Shown: piece after piece, positions 44,390 to 57,259 of the stretch | Position numbering within the stretch: position 1 is the first letter of the stretch | How the letters are laid out: every line of letters begins with the position of its first letter | Assembly: GCA_947683625.1 (NCBI GenBank) | Contig: CANTUR010000657.1 | Coordinates: forward strand, 62,001 to 126,000 | Origin: Mallotus nudiflorus | Lineage: Eukaryota > Streptophyta > Magnoliopsida > Malpighiales > Euphorbiaceae | Length of the DNA: 64,000 nucleotides | Reading direction: 5' to 3' | Position numbers and translations under genes: made by a program | The notes under the pieces: model-generated | What the model was told of the DNA's origin: nothing | Databases searched by the model: none | Seen by the model: only the letters and a program-made list of their open reading frames with translations

Positions 44390-46420
44390 TCAAGACAGAT
44401 TAGAACCATCAATCATGCTAAGTTCATGATTAATGAAATTCAATCTCTCTTTACTAAGAGGTTTGGTAAAGATACTTGCAAGTTAATTATATGTATCAAT
44501 AAATTTAAGAGAGATATCACCATTTTGAACATGATCACACAAGAAATGATGTCTAATGTATATATGCTTAGTTTCAAAATGTTGAATAGGATTCTTGTAA
44601 AGGTTGATAGCACTTTTATTGTCACATTTGATAGGAATGTGATCAAGCTTTATACTATAGTCCAACAATTATTGTTTTTGCCATAAACTTGTGAACAAAA
44701 AAGACTTACTGCAATATATTTAGCTTCAGCAGTGGATAAGGCAACTAAAACTTATTTTTTACTAAACCAAAAAACTAAACATTGTCTGAAAATTGACAAG
44801 TTCCAGAAGTGCTCTTTCTATTTAGGAAGCTACCAGTAAAGTCTACATCCAAATAGCTAAAGAGGTCAAAGGAGGAACTCCTAGGATACTAAAGTCCTAA
44901 ATGCATTATACCATAAAGATATTTGAAAATTCTTTTAATTCCATTCAAATGAGACTCCTTAGGGCTAGATTTAAATCCAGCACATAAGCAAGTAGCAAAC
45001 ATAATATCAGGTCCACTGGCAATCAAATAAAGAAGGGATCCAATCATACCTCTAAATTGCTTTTCATCAACCAACTTGCCATTCTCATCCTTGTTGAGTT
45101 TGATGGTGGTGCTTATTAGTATTTTACTTAACTTTGTTCCATCCATTCCAAACTTCTTGAGAATGTCTCTTGCATAATTTGTTTGATTTATGAAAACTCC
45201 ATATTTACATTACTTGATTTGAAGTCTAAGAAAGAACTTAAGTTTTATCATTATACTCATTTCAAATTCTCCTTGCATTAACTTAAAGACTTCCTCACAC
45301 AATCAATGATTAGTAGCACTAAAAATAATGTCATCAATATATATTTGAATAATTAATAAACATGATTAGATTTTTTTATAAAAAGAGTTATGTCAACTTT
45401 TCATTTAAAGAAACCTTTCTCTAATAAGAAGTTACTCAATCTTTCATACCAAGCTCTTGGAGCTTGTTTCAATCCATACAAGGCTTTTAACAACTTAAAA
45501 ACATGATTTACAGAATCAAAATTTTTTAAACCCCAAGGTTGCTTAACATATATCTCTTATTCAATGAAACCATTTAAAAATGCACTTTTAACATCTACTT
45601 GATAAAGTTTGAAATCCAAGAATGATGCAAATGCAATTAGCATTCTAATAGCTTCTAACCTTACAACCAGTGCAAAGGTTTCATTATAATCAATGTCTTC
45701 CTCTTGATTATAATCTTTAGTTACTAGTCTAGCTTTGTTCCTAGTTATGAAACATTATTCATTCATCTTATTTCTAAATACTTATTTGGCGCCTATAATA
45801 GGATGATATTTCGGTCTAAGAACCAAGGTCCAAATCTTATTTCCCTCACATTGATTTAACTCTTCTTGCATAGTAAGGACCCAAAATTCATCATACAATG
45901 CATCATCAACATTTTTGGGTTCAATTTGAGAAATGAAGGTTAGATTAACAACAGATTTAAATTTAGATCTAGTAGTTACCCCTTTTTTAGTGTCACCTAT
46001 GATGAAATCTTAAGGATGAGCTTTCTTAAATTGTCAACCTTTTAGAAGTTCATCTTTCAAGGTAGGTTTAGGCATGTCCTTATTATCCTCCTTGCTTGGG
46101 CCTTTAATTTCCAAAGGCTTACTAGCACTTTCTGCTTGAGTATCCACATTCTCATTTTCACCTAGAAGATCATAAATAGTACAAATATCCTTTCTAGGAT
46201 CAAGTGAGTTTGATTTATCAAATATAACATGCATTAACTCCTCAACTACTAGAGTTCTCTTATTAAATACTCTATATGCTTTACTAAAAATAGAATAGCC
46301 TATGTTAAATCCTTCATCAATTTTAGAATCAAATTTTTCAAGATTATCCTTGTATAAAGCACATGCATCCAAATACCCTTAGATATGAGATTTTGGGTAT
46401 TGTTTCATAGCTCATAAGAA
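44390..46420 (-). pseudogene. Sirevirus RT and RNase H
   Basis: RT pieces: DEFWVLTMQEELNQCE, WVFRNK-like, DYNQEEDIDYNETFA, LYQVDVKSAFLNGFIE, ALYGLKQAPRAWYERL, and the catalytic IYIDDIIFSATN near 45330. These are followed by the frame 45146-44889 with FRGMIGSLLYLIASGPDIMF. RNase H begins with YLDVDFTGSFLNRKSTSG near 44840, and pol ends with IFTKPLSKERLNFI and a stop at 44390-44392. The YIDD box survives. The upstream frame 46372-46034 is the variable integrase-RT linker. Multiple frame breaks. Confidence 0.8.
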
Positions 46421-47450
46421 GTTTTATTTAAAATTGATCTCTTAAAAACTCTATTTTGAAATATAACAAGATGTGTTAACAACTTCTACCCAAAAGTATA
46501 AAGGTAAATTATACTCATTAAGCATTTTCTAGCCATTTCCATAAGAGTTCTATTTTTCCTTTCAACTACCTCATTTTGTTAAGGAGTTATAAGAGAGGAA
46601 AATATATGTGAAATACCATTTTTATTGCAAAAATTTTTTAAAAATTCATTTTCAAATTGGTTTCCATGATCACTTTTAATAAAAGAAATACAAAAACTTT
46701 TTTCTTATGAGGAAGAAAATATACCCAAGTGAATCTAAAGTAGTCATCAACCAATACATAAGTATAGTGCATACCACCAACTAGTAACTCTAGTTTGTCT
46801 AAAAAAATCTATATGTATAAGTTCAAGAGGTCTAGAAGTTAACACTATATTTTTTAGCTTAAATCTAGACTTGGATTATTTTCCCTTTTAGCAAGCATCA
46901 TAAGGTTTTATCTTTGGTGAATTTAAGCTTATGTAAGCCAATCACAAGTTTGTGTTTATAAAGATCATTCAATAGCTCAAAATTTACATGTTCTAACCTT
47001 TTATGCCATGTCTATAAGTCATGGGAAATAGAAATTAAACATTTGATGTCCTTGTTGTCAACCTTGTTTAAGTCAATAACATAGACATTGTCTACCCTTT
47101 CTCTACTAAAAATTACTTTATCTTTATCAAGACTACTAACAAAGTAATTTCTAGGGTAGAAAGTCACCTTATTTCCCATGTCACACAATTGACTTATACT
47201 AAGAAAATTATATTTAAGACCATGCATTATGTATAGATAATGATTGAAGATTACCAATTTCTCCAATGCCTGTTATTTTTCCTTTAGCATTGTCCCCGAA
47301 TGTTACATGTCCTCTATCCTTTGCATCGAGCTTGTTGAATTGCTCACTGTCTCCCATCATGTGCCTTGAACATCCAATATTGAGATACCATTTGTTTATT
47401 GTTCTTGTAATTTTAAGAACACCTACACAAAATAAATTAAGTGTTCTTTT
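46420..47450 (-). pseudogene. Sirevirus protease end, pre-integrase and integrase
   Basis: Near 47390-47350 the protease site reads WYLNIGCSRHMMGD, where the family has D-S-G-C-S-R-H-M-T-G; Asp is changed to Asn. The frame 47266-47012 carries the pre-integrase block with LKYNFLSISQLCD. Integrase starts WHKRLEHVNFELL near 46990; the core is much broken, with stops about every 20-30 codons between 46900 and 46420. Confidence 0.7.
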
Positions 47451-48721
47451 GAACCTAAACCTTTTTTAGTCTAGGTTGGTTAGTTTTAAGATATTCCAAA
47501 AGAAGCAAATTCATGTGTATTTTTCTATGGAAGCATACATTATTGGTTTATCCTTTGATCATACAATATGAATATACAACATTTTCAAATTTATTTTTCC
47601 TAGGATGATATACTTTCCTAGTATGTGAAATATGCCTTTTGTGTTATGATAATGTGTTTTCTAATATTATTATTATGAGATATAGTATGAGACATACATT
47701 GATAATGATAATATGCATTTTTGTATATTTTTGCTACATGTTTAGGTGCATTGTGTTATGTAACATGCTTAGGAATATTGTGTCTAATGTACATGTAAGT
47801 ATGTTTGGGTTATACTTTTCTAGCATGAGACTTACCCTTTTATGGCGTAAAAGATTGAGTCTTGTGAGACTTCCCTTTAATATTTAACATATGAAACTTA
47901 TTAGCTTTAAAAGCTTAAGTCTCAATCAGTTTAGAGGAAGAGGGAATGGAATTGCATGATGCTTTAACAAATTTAATATGTGATAATGATGAAAATGAGG
48001 CCATTCCATTAATATATCTAATTCCATAGTATTTCCATGAAATTTTTTATTGTCAAGTAAATTATTTAAACTCTCTTTTACTCTTTAGAATTTTGATATG
48101 GAATTTTTTAGCTCAACTACCTCATTAGAAAGCTTATAATTTTCATCACTTACTTTTTTAAGTTGCTCTTCTAAGGAATTAAAAGATTTTAAATTACTAG
48201 CAAGTTTATCATTTGATTTAAAAAGACTAGAAAATTCATTTTTAAATTTTCAAATTTCTTAATTAAGCTAGTTAACTCATGTTTATAATGTTTCTTTTTA
48301 AAAAGTAACCTTTTGCACTTAAGTAAGAGTTTTCTCATAAAAGAGCTTTCAACATGATTATCATCATCATATTCATTACAATCATAATATTCATCATAAA
48401 AAGAGTTAAAAGTAGATGGTACCTCTTTTTTATCTTCAAGAGACATAAAGCAAATATTAGCCACTTGTTGTTGTTTCTCTTCCTCTTCAGATTCGGAGGA
48501 ATCATTTTAAGTAGCTTTGAAGGCCTTCTTTTTATCATTTGCTCCCTTATTCTTGAATTTGATTTTGCAGTACTCACTTCTAATATGTCCCAGTTTCTTG
48601 CATTTATAATAAGTAATTTTCTAGTTTTCTTTTCGCTTCTCCTTCATGCTTCTTATTGGAGTCTCTAGTTCTTAAAAAAATTTTCTTTCTTAAGAATTTT
48701 TTAAAGTTCTAGTAAGCATAG
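47450..48721 (-). pseudogene. Sirevirus gag C-terminal part with zinc knuckle
   Basis: The knuckle reads YYKCKKLGHIRSEYC near 48610-48570; the first Cys of C-x2-C-x4-H-x4-C is Tyr here. Next come a Ser/Glu-rich DSSESEEEKQQQ and VANICFMSLEDKKE, both typical of Sirevirus gag. A charged coiled-coil region (LEEQLKKVSDENYKLSNEV) lies near 48180-48110. Upstream gag is cut by element II. Confidence 0.7.
48717..48721. repeat. Expected target-site copy of element II (CATAG)
   Basis: The five bases adjoining the TGTGAGCGACC LTR end. The partner copy would be past the window, so this is a prediction. Confidence 0.4.
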
Positions 48722-50617
48722 TGTGAGCGACCTATTTTTTTCAATTTCGAGGTAAATTGGTTCTACAAAGGCCTTTTCATTTATTTCTAAGGGACATGGC
48801 AGCTTTACCCAATAGGGATAAATAATTAGTCTTGGGAGGAATAAGATGCTTTTTTAATTTTATGGAGTCACTACCTAATTTTTAGGAAGTCGAGAAAATA
48901 AAGGGATAATATTGGGTCATTCAGTGAGTATTGCCCCCAATAGAGATTTCTGGGTTCAGGGGGATTGCATATACTTTGTTTACTATTTCTCATTATATGA
49001 TGTTCGATGTATAGCTACCGTAATGCCATAATTTCAATAATGAAAATTTGTATAACATTCATATAATTCATCAGATAGTGGAAGATAATAAAGCTAAATA
49101 TATTACTATTACATCACTTTACTAATAAAATACATATAAAAGGAAAAAGTGATGAATTATGTGACACTTGGTAAATATAGCCATTCACACAACTTGATCG
49201 ATCGCATGAATAATGGGATAAGTAATGGACACTTGATCACTTAAAAGAGTAAGCAAAATATTGATGATTATGCATGCTCATAGTGATTATTTATGCTATA
49301 ATGATATATGATGATAATATATGGGATGCATCATGTCATCACAGGACTAGAAACATGATGACTTTATTTCAGGATATGAACTTTTCACATTATTGATATT
49401 TATAATGTGATTTCATGTTTTGGAACTAGAGGATGCATAATGATGATATGAAATGAGCATAATAAAGCATAGATTATTCATATAGCATGCAAAATTACTA
49501 GTCTCATTATACAAGCACCATAATATTCCCAAATTCTGGCAACAATAAAATAAAATTCAATACGATAAAATAAATGCCCCAAAATGATTGTGTGGTCCTT
49601 AAATTTGACTGAGCTTGTATGGGTTTTAAAACTTTAGCTTCAAGCGATTATCAAGCTTCCTCATCAAGAGGTTCAAAATGACAATAGAATGATGCTAGTT
49701 TGAATATCTTTGAAGCATGCCCTGATAAAGATAAGGCTTGCTTTGGTGGAAAAGAGATCTAATCACCTAAAAAAGTAGTGGGAGAGCAAAAATTATCTAG
49801 AAAGGGGTTTCCAGCACCTTTGATCAGATAAATTTTTTAGTGTTTGTGTTTCCACTTACTCCCCCTAAAATGGGGTGTGGAGGTATCTATTTATAGTGAA
49901 AAATGTGTGGAATAGGGGGTATAGGCATGGTCATGCATATGTCCCTAAGGTGGAACACGTGGCCATGTGAAGTGCGCGTGGTCATGTGTTGAACACATGG
50001 CCACGCATTGGCGCACGGTCACGTACTCAGTGAGGTGCTCACGTGCTCTTTCTCATGTTATGCACTCCAATTGGGACTAATGTAGGATTTTTTGAGGTTA
50101 GTGCCCAAGCTTTTTGGGCCTTCTAGATGCATTTCTGAAGTCCAATTTGTCAAATTTAGCCTTGATTTTAGTGCATGACACCTAGGTTTGTTTATGGCTT
50201 TACATGCACTTTTGAGCAACACACGCTGATTCCCGGGTTGTGTTTGACCATTCCGGGACCATTTTTGGAGGTTTTGAAGCCTTCTAGATGTGTTTCCAAA
50301 GTCAGCTTTACCAAAATTAATTTCCATTTTTTCAAGAAGTTAGGTCCTAGTTTAACAAAATGAACACTAGCCCAACAAGTTGAGTGTTCTAAGAAAGGAA
50401 TTCTCAAAATAAGCTTCTCATTATTTCAAAAAAATTTATTTCATTAAGTCAAAGCACAACTTAATGTCTTGATAATTGATTTCATACACTGGTGGGGTCA
50501 GTTGCTTTTTTAAGGTTACACACTTCAAAGGTGTTATAAATGAGCAAACTCTAGTCATTTTGGAGATTCATTTCATCATTAGACCTTTTTGGGGACAGTC
50601 AAATTTGAGGTATAATA
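48722..50617 (-). repeat. 3' LTR of element II (1896 bp)
   Basis: The first 410 bases on plus match 63589-64000 almost colinearly: TGTGAGC, CCCCCAATAGAGATTTCT, GATGTTCGATGTATAGCTACC, CATCAGATAGTGGAAGATAA. The outer edge is TG; the inner edge is inferred from TATTATACC next to a GTAGGGGGCAA purine tract, with TG degraded to TA. A patch near 49940-50050 repeats CACGTGG/CCACGTG-like words. Small frames at 50058-50407 have no product. Confidence 0.8.
49886..49896 (-). promoter_or_regulatory. TATA box of the element II LTR promoter
   Basis: On minus CTATAAATAGA lies about 720 bases after the LTR start, preceded by none of the coding signals. This strong TATA match would place the RNA start near 49860. 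The matching part of the right LTR is outside the window. Confidence 0.55.
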
Positions 50618-50762
50618 GTTGCCCCCTACTTTGCATGTGTTACATAGCCACCTAGTGCTAGTATCAATTCACATAAAGCAAATATAAAGATGTAAAAAAT
50701 CATTTTCTAAAGAGAGAGGTACTTACCTAAGTGTTATGTTATTATGATTTGATTGTTAAGAT
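50618..50762. other. Purine tract and spacer next to the element II 3' LTR
   Basis: On minus GCAAAGTAGGGGGCAAC adjoins the LTR and fits a polypurine primer tract. Confidence 0.5.
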
Positions 50763-51550
50763 ACTGCCACTATAACCTTTTCAAGTATCAGTCAAATAGA
50801 TAGATACTACCACTATAACCTCTTTAAGTGCCAAGCAAACAAAATCATGCCACTATAACCTCCTCCAATATCAGGTAAATAGATAAATAATGCCACTATA
50901 ACCTCTTCGAGTGTCAGGCAAACAAGATAATGCCACTATAACCTCCTCCGATGTCAAGGAAACAAATAGATACTACCACTATAACCTCTTTAGGTATCAA
51001 GCAAAAAGATAAATACTGCCACTATAACCTCTTCAAATGTTAGATGAATAGAATCATGCCATTATAACCTCCTCTAGTATCAGGCAAATAGATAGATATT
51101 GCCATTATAACCTCTTCAGGTGTCAAGCGAACAAAATCATGCCATATAACCTCCTCCGGTGTTAGGCAAATAGATAAATATTGCCACTATAACCTCTTCA
51201 GGTGTCAGGCAAATAAGATTATGCCACTATAACCTCCTTTGATGTCAAGCGAACAAATAAATACTGTCACTATAACCTCTTTAGTTGTCAGGCAACAAGA
51301 TAAATACTGCCACTATAACCTCTTCAAGTGTCAAGCGAATAGAATTATGCCAATATAACCTGCTCTGGTGTCAGGCAAATAGATAGATACTACCACTATA
51401 ACCTCTTTGAGTGTCAGGAAAAACAAAATCATGCCACTATAACCTCCTATAGTGTCAAGCAAATAGATAGATACTACCACTATAACGTCCTCAGGTGCCA
51501 GGCAAACAAAATCATGCCACATAACATCCTCCAATGTCAAGCAAATAGAT
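50763..51550. repeat. 19-unit minisatellite, about 41 bp per unit
   Basis: Each unit carries GCCACTATAACCTC followed by TTC/TTT (type A) or CTCC/CTNN (type B), then GTGTCAGGCAAA and AGAT/AATC filler. Nineteen units can be counted by the TATAACC core. Types run AABAB AABAB AB AABAB AB, so the array grew in blocks of more than one unit. Its place, between the 3' LTR and the antisense gene, is a known birthplace of satellite repeats in Tat-type elements. Confidence 0.9.
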
Positions 51551-52151
51551 TATTATAATCATTATGATTGATGTAATGTTTCCTTCTCTTTTATTCTTAG
51601 TCGGTGATGACACAATGATGATGTAGTGATGATGCAATAATAATGATGTCATTACTTATTATGTTGTAAATGTTATTTTGATGATTTTTAATAGGGTATC
51701 CTTTTAATGATTCTTCCCTATTTTCTTCTTTCGGGAGGTGCTGAGTTTTTAAAAGTGGTGAGGCCATATACAGTGTCTTTAAATAGATGTAGTCCTCATC
51801 ATTATATGATTTTGGTGCATATCTTATGTTCAAATAGAGGTTTAGGACCAAAGAAATGAGTGTTCAAAGTCTCAGAGTGCATATACAACTGTACGGGAGC
51901 GCATGGAGGGGGAAATGCATGTGGTTGCTCATGTGGAGTGTGTGATCATGCGCTTGGCACATGGCCATATGCCTAGTGCATGTCCACATGCCTCCCCCTC
52001 TCTTGTCTACTTAAGACATGCATTTTTTAGGTTCGGGGAAGCTTCTTCCAGCCTTCTCTGAGTGTTTTTGTCTTTTCTTAACCCTTGTCTAGTTTTGGGT
52101 ATTTTCTGCTCTCTATTTTTACTTTTGAATTTTTATTTTTCTCTGTATAAG
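51551..52151 (+). other. Possible promoter/leader of the antisense PMD gene II
   Basis: It contains GCATGTGG/CCACATG-type words at 51900-52000, like those in the LTR, then a T/C-rich leader (52020-52150) directly before the ATG. No single core promoter motif stands out. Confidence 0.35.
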
Positions 52152-54785
52152 ATGAAGTTCCCTAACATTTTGGATGGTCTAAAAGATATCTTTTTGGATG
52201 TGGAGGGTAACTTCACAGAGGCCACTAAAGTTGGGACTTCCACTATTGGGACTAGTACTGATGGTCCATCTGGCACTCAAAGTCCTCAACCATCTAGGCT
52301 TTCTTAAGGAGACCTAATTCTTATGGTTTACTATTTAGAGGCTCCACTTAGTTTCATCATTGTTGCCAGGTAAGTTCTTCTTTGCCCTTATTTTTTCTGA
52401 AGCTTATTAATTAGCTATCTTTACTATTTATTTTGTTGTATAAGGTTATTATAGCTCTATAGTACTTGCTGTAACTTTCTGTTAAGTCATAACTTTATTA
52501 TGAATGTTGATAGCTCTTGCTTTATTTTCTTATTATGATTATCTGCTAGTGTTTGTCATGATGCTTTTCTTTTCAGCTTCTGTTATTATTCCTAGTAAAT
52601 AATAGAAAAAATGTGTTAGTATTTATTAATTATGTGAATATTTGATAGTGTACCTATTATTTGTAGCCTTATAGGTCCATTATTGTGCTACCTGTTAGTT
52701 TCAACAGGGTCAACATGTATTATCAGGGTCTTCCACTATGCATGAAGCAGATGATTATTAGGAAGGGCTTTGGGGGGGTTGTTGTTGCTTTATCTTATGA
52801 CTTATATATGTTGAGTTAGATTGCTATATATGCACTAATAAAGCGATGAATGGACATGACACATACTTTCCATCTGCTTGTTAAGGAGATGACCATCACT
52901 CCTTTGGACTTTACTGCTATTATGAGCTTGAGCTTTTCTAGAGAGCCCATTCCCTTTAGTGAGGAGTAGTGCTCTTCTATGGTGGTAAGGAGGTGCCTTA
53001 CTATGGAGTTACTTAGGGTGGCCACTCCTATAAAGTCAAGTTGCCCATGCCTAACTCATTATATTGAGTTTATTTCTTCCATGCAGATGATATACAATGA
53101 TGGTCTTATTTCAGCAGAGTAGTTGGCTCACTACTTTTTATTCTACTTGTTAAGCGATGTCATCTTCCCAAACCCTTCGAGTATAGGTAGTCTGTGATTG
53201 CTACCTATTCTTAGGGATCTCAATGGCTTGTTAAGGTATTACTAGGGTACTACCACTTTTACCTATATGTACTCAAGCCTTAATGTAGCATGTCGAGGTG
53301 GATTGATGATTTGCGAATGCTTGTTCATGCTAGATGTGAGTAGGAGTTATTGTGTCTATTCTTTTTACTCTTTTATCTTTAGTTTATTATTTCTTAGTTC
53401 TTAGTTCTGAAATATCTAGGCTTATAAGTTTAGGGTTCTCCCTCATTTGACCATTAAGTACTTCCTAAAGGACAGCTTTCCTCATTATTCTTACTAGATC
53501 AGGAGGACTACTAATTTGATTGAAGATTATACGGTGGCTTAGGACTACATAGGCAAGTTATCCCTTGATTATCTATGTTTGACTCCTACTATGTTTATTG
53601 TTTCTCTTTTAGAGATTTTTTATTCATTCTTGCCTTTTGAGCAGATGTTCCTTCGTTGGTGGGTGGCGAGGTCACATTAGATGGCAAAGATGGTGACTGT
53701 ATGGCAGCTAATGGAGAGATGAGTGTTGCTCTCCGACCTTACTGGTACAGTGTGGTATTTAGGCAAGGAAGTCCATCATTGGTGGGATGGTCCAGTTTGT
53801 AAAGAGAGTCCCTGTTCCTCCCTTTGATGATATATTTTGGGGCCATGAGATTAGTGGTGACGAGCTTGCTACTGCCATAATGGGATGCTCCTCTGAGAGT
53901 CTTTTAAAGGGTATGGGCTTGCCTTATGTTGATGTGTTAATCCCTTAGCAGATTAACACTGTGGCTAGTGGCACTTTTCTTCCACCTCTACCTCCTTAGG
54001 CAGATGCATTTTATCCTTCAGATTCGAGGACCAAGCCATCACGTGGATCGTCGAGAGTTTCTTCCTCTGATCTTGTAGGCTTTTATTCCTATTTTACATA
54101 AGCATGTAACAAACTTTGTTAATAATAAATTGTAATTTATGCGAGTTTTGAGAGCTTATCTACAATGACGAGGATCTCATCGAAAGAGATCTGGGTCCTA
54201 TTTTAAAGAGAATGAGGACACTTTCCATACTGAAGTGATTGCCCATGCTAGCAGTGTGGCTTCTTATAGTACTATTCTCGAGGACTTAATGGTTCACCCA
54301 TCCTTACTTTGCTTGGGATGGATATTTTTGGTAGAGTATTGCAATATGATTTGCCTTGCCCTGGCTTTCCATAGTCAAATATTGCTCCTCCTGATGCTAC
54401 CCATGTTCATATTTTATTTTACTTATTTTGCCTTTGTTTCATTTATTTAGTAAGTGGTGATTGACTTATTTGTTTGCTTTGTAGATTCCTGTCTCCTCTG
54501 GTCAGTATTGGTATACCATTGCAAGGACTGTGCAGCAGCACTTTTTGGAGTTTACGACCACTCAGACAGTATACCTTCTTTATTATACCTGTTTATTTTA
54601 TACACATATTTTATGTAAATATGTATAATATGCAGTATGTCATACAGGCTGAATACCATCATGCTAGCCATGAATGGGAGAGGGAGCTCATGGCTTATCA
54701 TGATCATATTAGTAAGCTGGAGTCATAGCTATCATCCTTTACAATGAACGATGATGAACCTGGATTAGATAAGGGAGATGCTTGA
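52152..54785 (+). pseudogene. PMD-like gene, antisense passenger of element II
   Basis: The ATG at 52152 opens MKFPNILDGLKDIFLDVEGN and a Ser/Thr-rich stretch. After a probable intron the PMD core reads THTFHLLVKEMTITPLDFTA near 52860-52920, then REPIPFSEE, TPIKSSCPCLTHYIEFI, ISAE-LAHYFLFYLLSDVIFP and a TYMYSSLNVACRGGLMICE block near 53260-53320. The C-terminus has YHHASHEWERELMAYHDHIS and ends acidic at TGA 54783-54785. It is longer and better preserved than the element I copy but has stops (for example after SEE and in ISAE*L). It is opposite to pol. PMD function in transposons is unknown. Confidence 0.75.
52369..52675 (+). other. Probable intron of PMD-like gene II
   Basis: The donor CCAG|GTAAGT at 52368/52369 is a perfect plant consensus. 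A TTTGTAGCCTTATAG acceptor ends near 52675 after a T-rich stretch. Further GTAAG/TTTGTAG pairs exist near 54450-54485. No transcript data. Confidence 0.45.
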
Positions 54786-55529
54786 GCAACATAAGTGTTT
54801 GCTCATGGTAGCCATGACCGATGTAGTTATTTTAAGTGCTAGTTATAGGACTTTTGGCTTGTGGTTTTCTATGTTGTATTATCTTCTTAAGGTTATGGAC
54901 TCTGGGTATTGTATTTAGGCATTTGTCCAACATGTGTTGTATGATATTTATATGATGATGATTGTATATGCTTCTTACTGTGTATTATTAATAATGTTTG
55001 CCATTGCTCTTGCATACCTCTTTTATCTTTCCCTTTTTCGCCTAAGGCATCTTCTTTCAAACTTTTCACACTTATCTAAGTTTTCTTTTCTTCCCTTTCT
55101 TGCCTAAGGTGTCTCCTCTCAGAGCCCTTCACACCTAATTGGGCTTTTTTTTAGGCTTTAACAATAATGGCTGATCTCAAAGAGAGAGTTAAGAGTTGTG
55201 GTCATGTAATAAAAGAAAATGCAAAGCATGCTTGATGTAATTCATAATGATAAAATGTGTTGCATTTTTCATAAACATTTTGCATAAATGGGCAATCATT
55301 CTAATTTTGTTAAAGTTATTTAACAAAAGCATAGGTTCATTCATACAAATTTCAAAATTGAGGTTACCCTTATCCTTAACTAGCCTTCTTAGGATTTCTA
55401 GTTAAGTATTTCTTCTCTTTCCTTAACTTCTGCCTAGGTTTCCCACACAAGGTTTTCAACCTAATGGGAAGTCCTTAACTTTTTCCTAAGCTTCTGTTTT
55501 TATGTTTTCAACTCAACGGGATTTTTTTT
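54786..55529. other. Spacer between PMD gene II and pol of element II
   Basis: No gene is seen. Two C/T-rich stretches with TTGCCTAAGG(T/C) repeat near 55030 and 55100. Confidence 0.4.
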
Positions 55530-56620
55530 ACCTTAGACATAATACTTTTTCAAGCGGTCTATATTGACAGGTTTAGAGAATTTGTTGCCTTTTGAATCCA
55601 TTATCTTGACTGCTCCTTTCGATAAGACATGTTTGACTAAGTATGGGCCTTCCCAGTTCGGTCTAAATTTCCCTCTTGGGTCTAGAATGTTCTACCTCAT
55701 TTGCTTTAACACCCAGTCCCCTACTTTCACACTCTTCTGTTTCACTTTCTTGTTAAAGGTTTTGGCTAATCGAGCCTAATACAACTGTGTATGGTATAAA
55801 GCCTTAAGCCTTTGACTATCCAAAAGGGTGAGATTATCGTGCCTCTGTTAAGCCCTTTGTACTTCTAATATTTTAGATTTGATTGCTACTTAAAGAGACT
55901 TGAATTCTATTTCAACTGAAAGCACTACTTCAATCTATATACTAGTAAGAAAGGAGTTGCTCTAATTGAAGTCCTAATTGTTGTTTGGTACCCTTATAAG
56001 GCATATGGCAATATGTCTACCTAATCTCGGTAAGTTTGAGTCATTTTTTACAAAATCTTCTTAATGTTCTTGTTTACAGCTTGAATGACACCATTTGTTT
56101 ATGGCCAGTAATGAGAAGATTTATGATATTCTGCCTTATAACTCCTTAGCAACTCTCTAACTTCTCCTTAGAATTGGACACCATTGTTAAAGATGATGTG
56201 ATGGGGGATCCCATATTGAGAGAAAATATTTCTTTTGATGAATTTGACCATTTTCTTAGCTCTTATCTTTGCGTCTATCAATTTTATGAAGTAATCCACT
56301 ACCACTAAGATGAATCTATGTTCGTTCGAGGCTATTGGGTGGATTTCCCCAATTGTCTCTAGTCTCCATGCTGAAAAGGGACATGGAGAGTATATGTAGT
56401 GCAATTCTATTTAGGGAAGGTGGCTAACATTTCTATAGATCTAACACTTGTGGCATATCTTTATAAATTTGATATAATCTTCTATCATCATTATCTAGAA
56501 GAACCCTTATCTGAATAGTTTCTTAGCTAGGATTTCTCCATTCATATGCAGACTATAAACACCCTTACATACTTCTTATATTGCTTTTACAGCCTTAGTT
56601 TCATATTAACATTAGAGTTG
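55530..56620 (-). pseudogene. Element II integrase
   Basis: The frame 56404-56168 has ETIGEIHPIASNEHRFILV, then VVDYF with the first catalytic Asp kept, then YGIPHHIIFNNGVQF, where the second Asp (usually T-D-N-G) reads Asn. The zinc-binding part lies near 56620-56410 and the C-terminal KPVNIDRLKKYY-type block near 55540. Stops split the rest. Confidence 0.7.
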
Positions 56621-56899
56621 TAAACCGTCCAAGGTTCTTTTATATATGAATTTTAATACTAATCATCGAAAGACTGCTTTATCTCTTTCATTTGCTTGAT
56701 CAAGGTAGGCTCATTCCTTCAGATATCTCTGGATGTCATAGAACCAGGGTTTTTCAATTATTTTTATCTTCACTATTCTTTAGTACTTAAAAGTTTGTCC
56801 CAATTTGAGTAGGATTAAAGGTTTCATGAGCATTTTGGATAGTCCTTCCCACGCTGATGCTAGGGAAGCAAGTGCATCTACCATCTGATTATTATTCCT

Positions 56900-57250
56900 A
56901 AGGAGATGAATGAATCTGCATTTTTGGAAAGACATGGTAAGTAGCCTTAAGTGATCCATGTAAGGCTTTAAGTGTTACTCTTTCAATTCCCACTCTTCCA
57001 TAGCATGGTTAATTAATAGCATGGAATCTCTGAAGAATTCAACTTCTATAACACCCAAAGATATTAATGGTTCTATTCTAAGTGCACATGCCTCGTATTC
57101 TGCTTTTTTGTTTATGAGTCTAAATTTGAGCTTTTGGCCATTGGTACTACTCCACCTTTTGGGGATAGTAATATGACACCGACTCCTGCACCAAACTAAT
57201 TGACCGCTCTATCAAAGTACATATGCCATCCTTAGATTTTAATTTCTAAA
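56900..57250 (-). pseudogene. Element II second RNase H
   Basis: The entry HMYFDRAVN keeps the first Asp but has Arg where Gly is usual. Next come FGAGVGVILLSPKGGVVPMAK, with its first residues adjoining, and a KKAEYEACAL-like helix in another frame. As in element I it follows the native RNase H. Confidence 0.6.
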
Positions 57251-57259
57251 CTGAGGTCA

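Larger units (their letters stand above)
40153..48721 (-). mobile_element. Sirevirus-like Ty1/copia element IV with env-like gene, 5' part outside window
   Basis: Minus-strand order: gag with zinc knuckle, protease, integrase, RT, RNase H, a separate env-like gene, a long 3' untranslated region, 3' LTR. An extra gene after pol, a KCKKLGH-type knuckle and a GGAGGAGATT tract are typical of Sireviruses. Element II interrupts its gag at 48722. It has many nonsense changes. Confidence 0.8.

Noticed and set aside
48354..48668. 104-codon plus frame
   Set aside because: Antisense to Sirevirus gag with the zinc knuckle; Ile/Phe-rich from the complementary acidic/lysine codons.
51331..51540. 69-codon minus frame
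   Set aside because: It reads through minisatellite units and has internal periodicity only.
50763..51550. Regular repeats resembling a CRISPR array
   Set aside because: Units abut with related filler rather than unique spacers, there are no cas genes, and the setting is a plant retrotransposon; it is a minisatellite.
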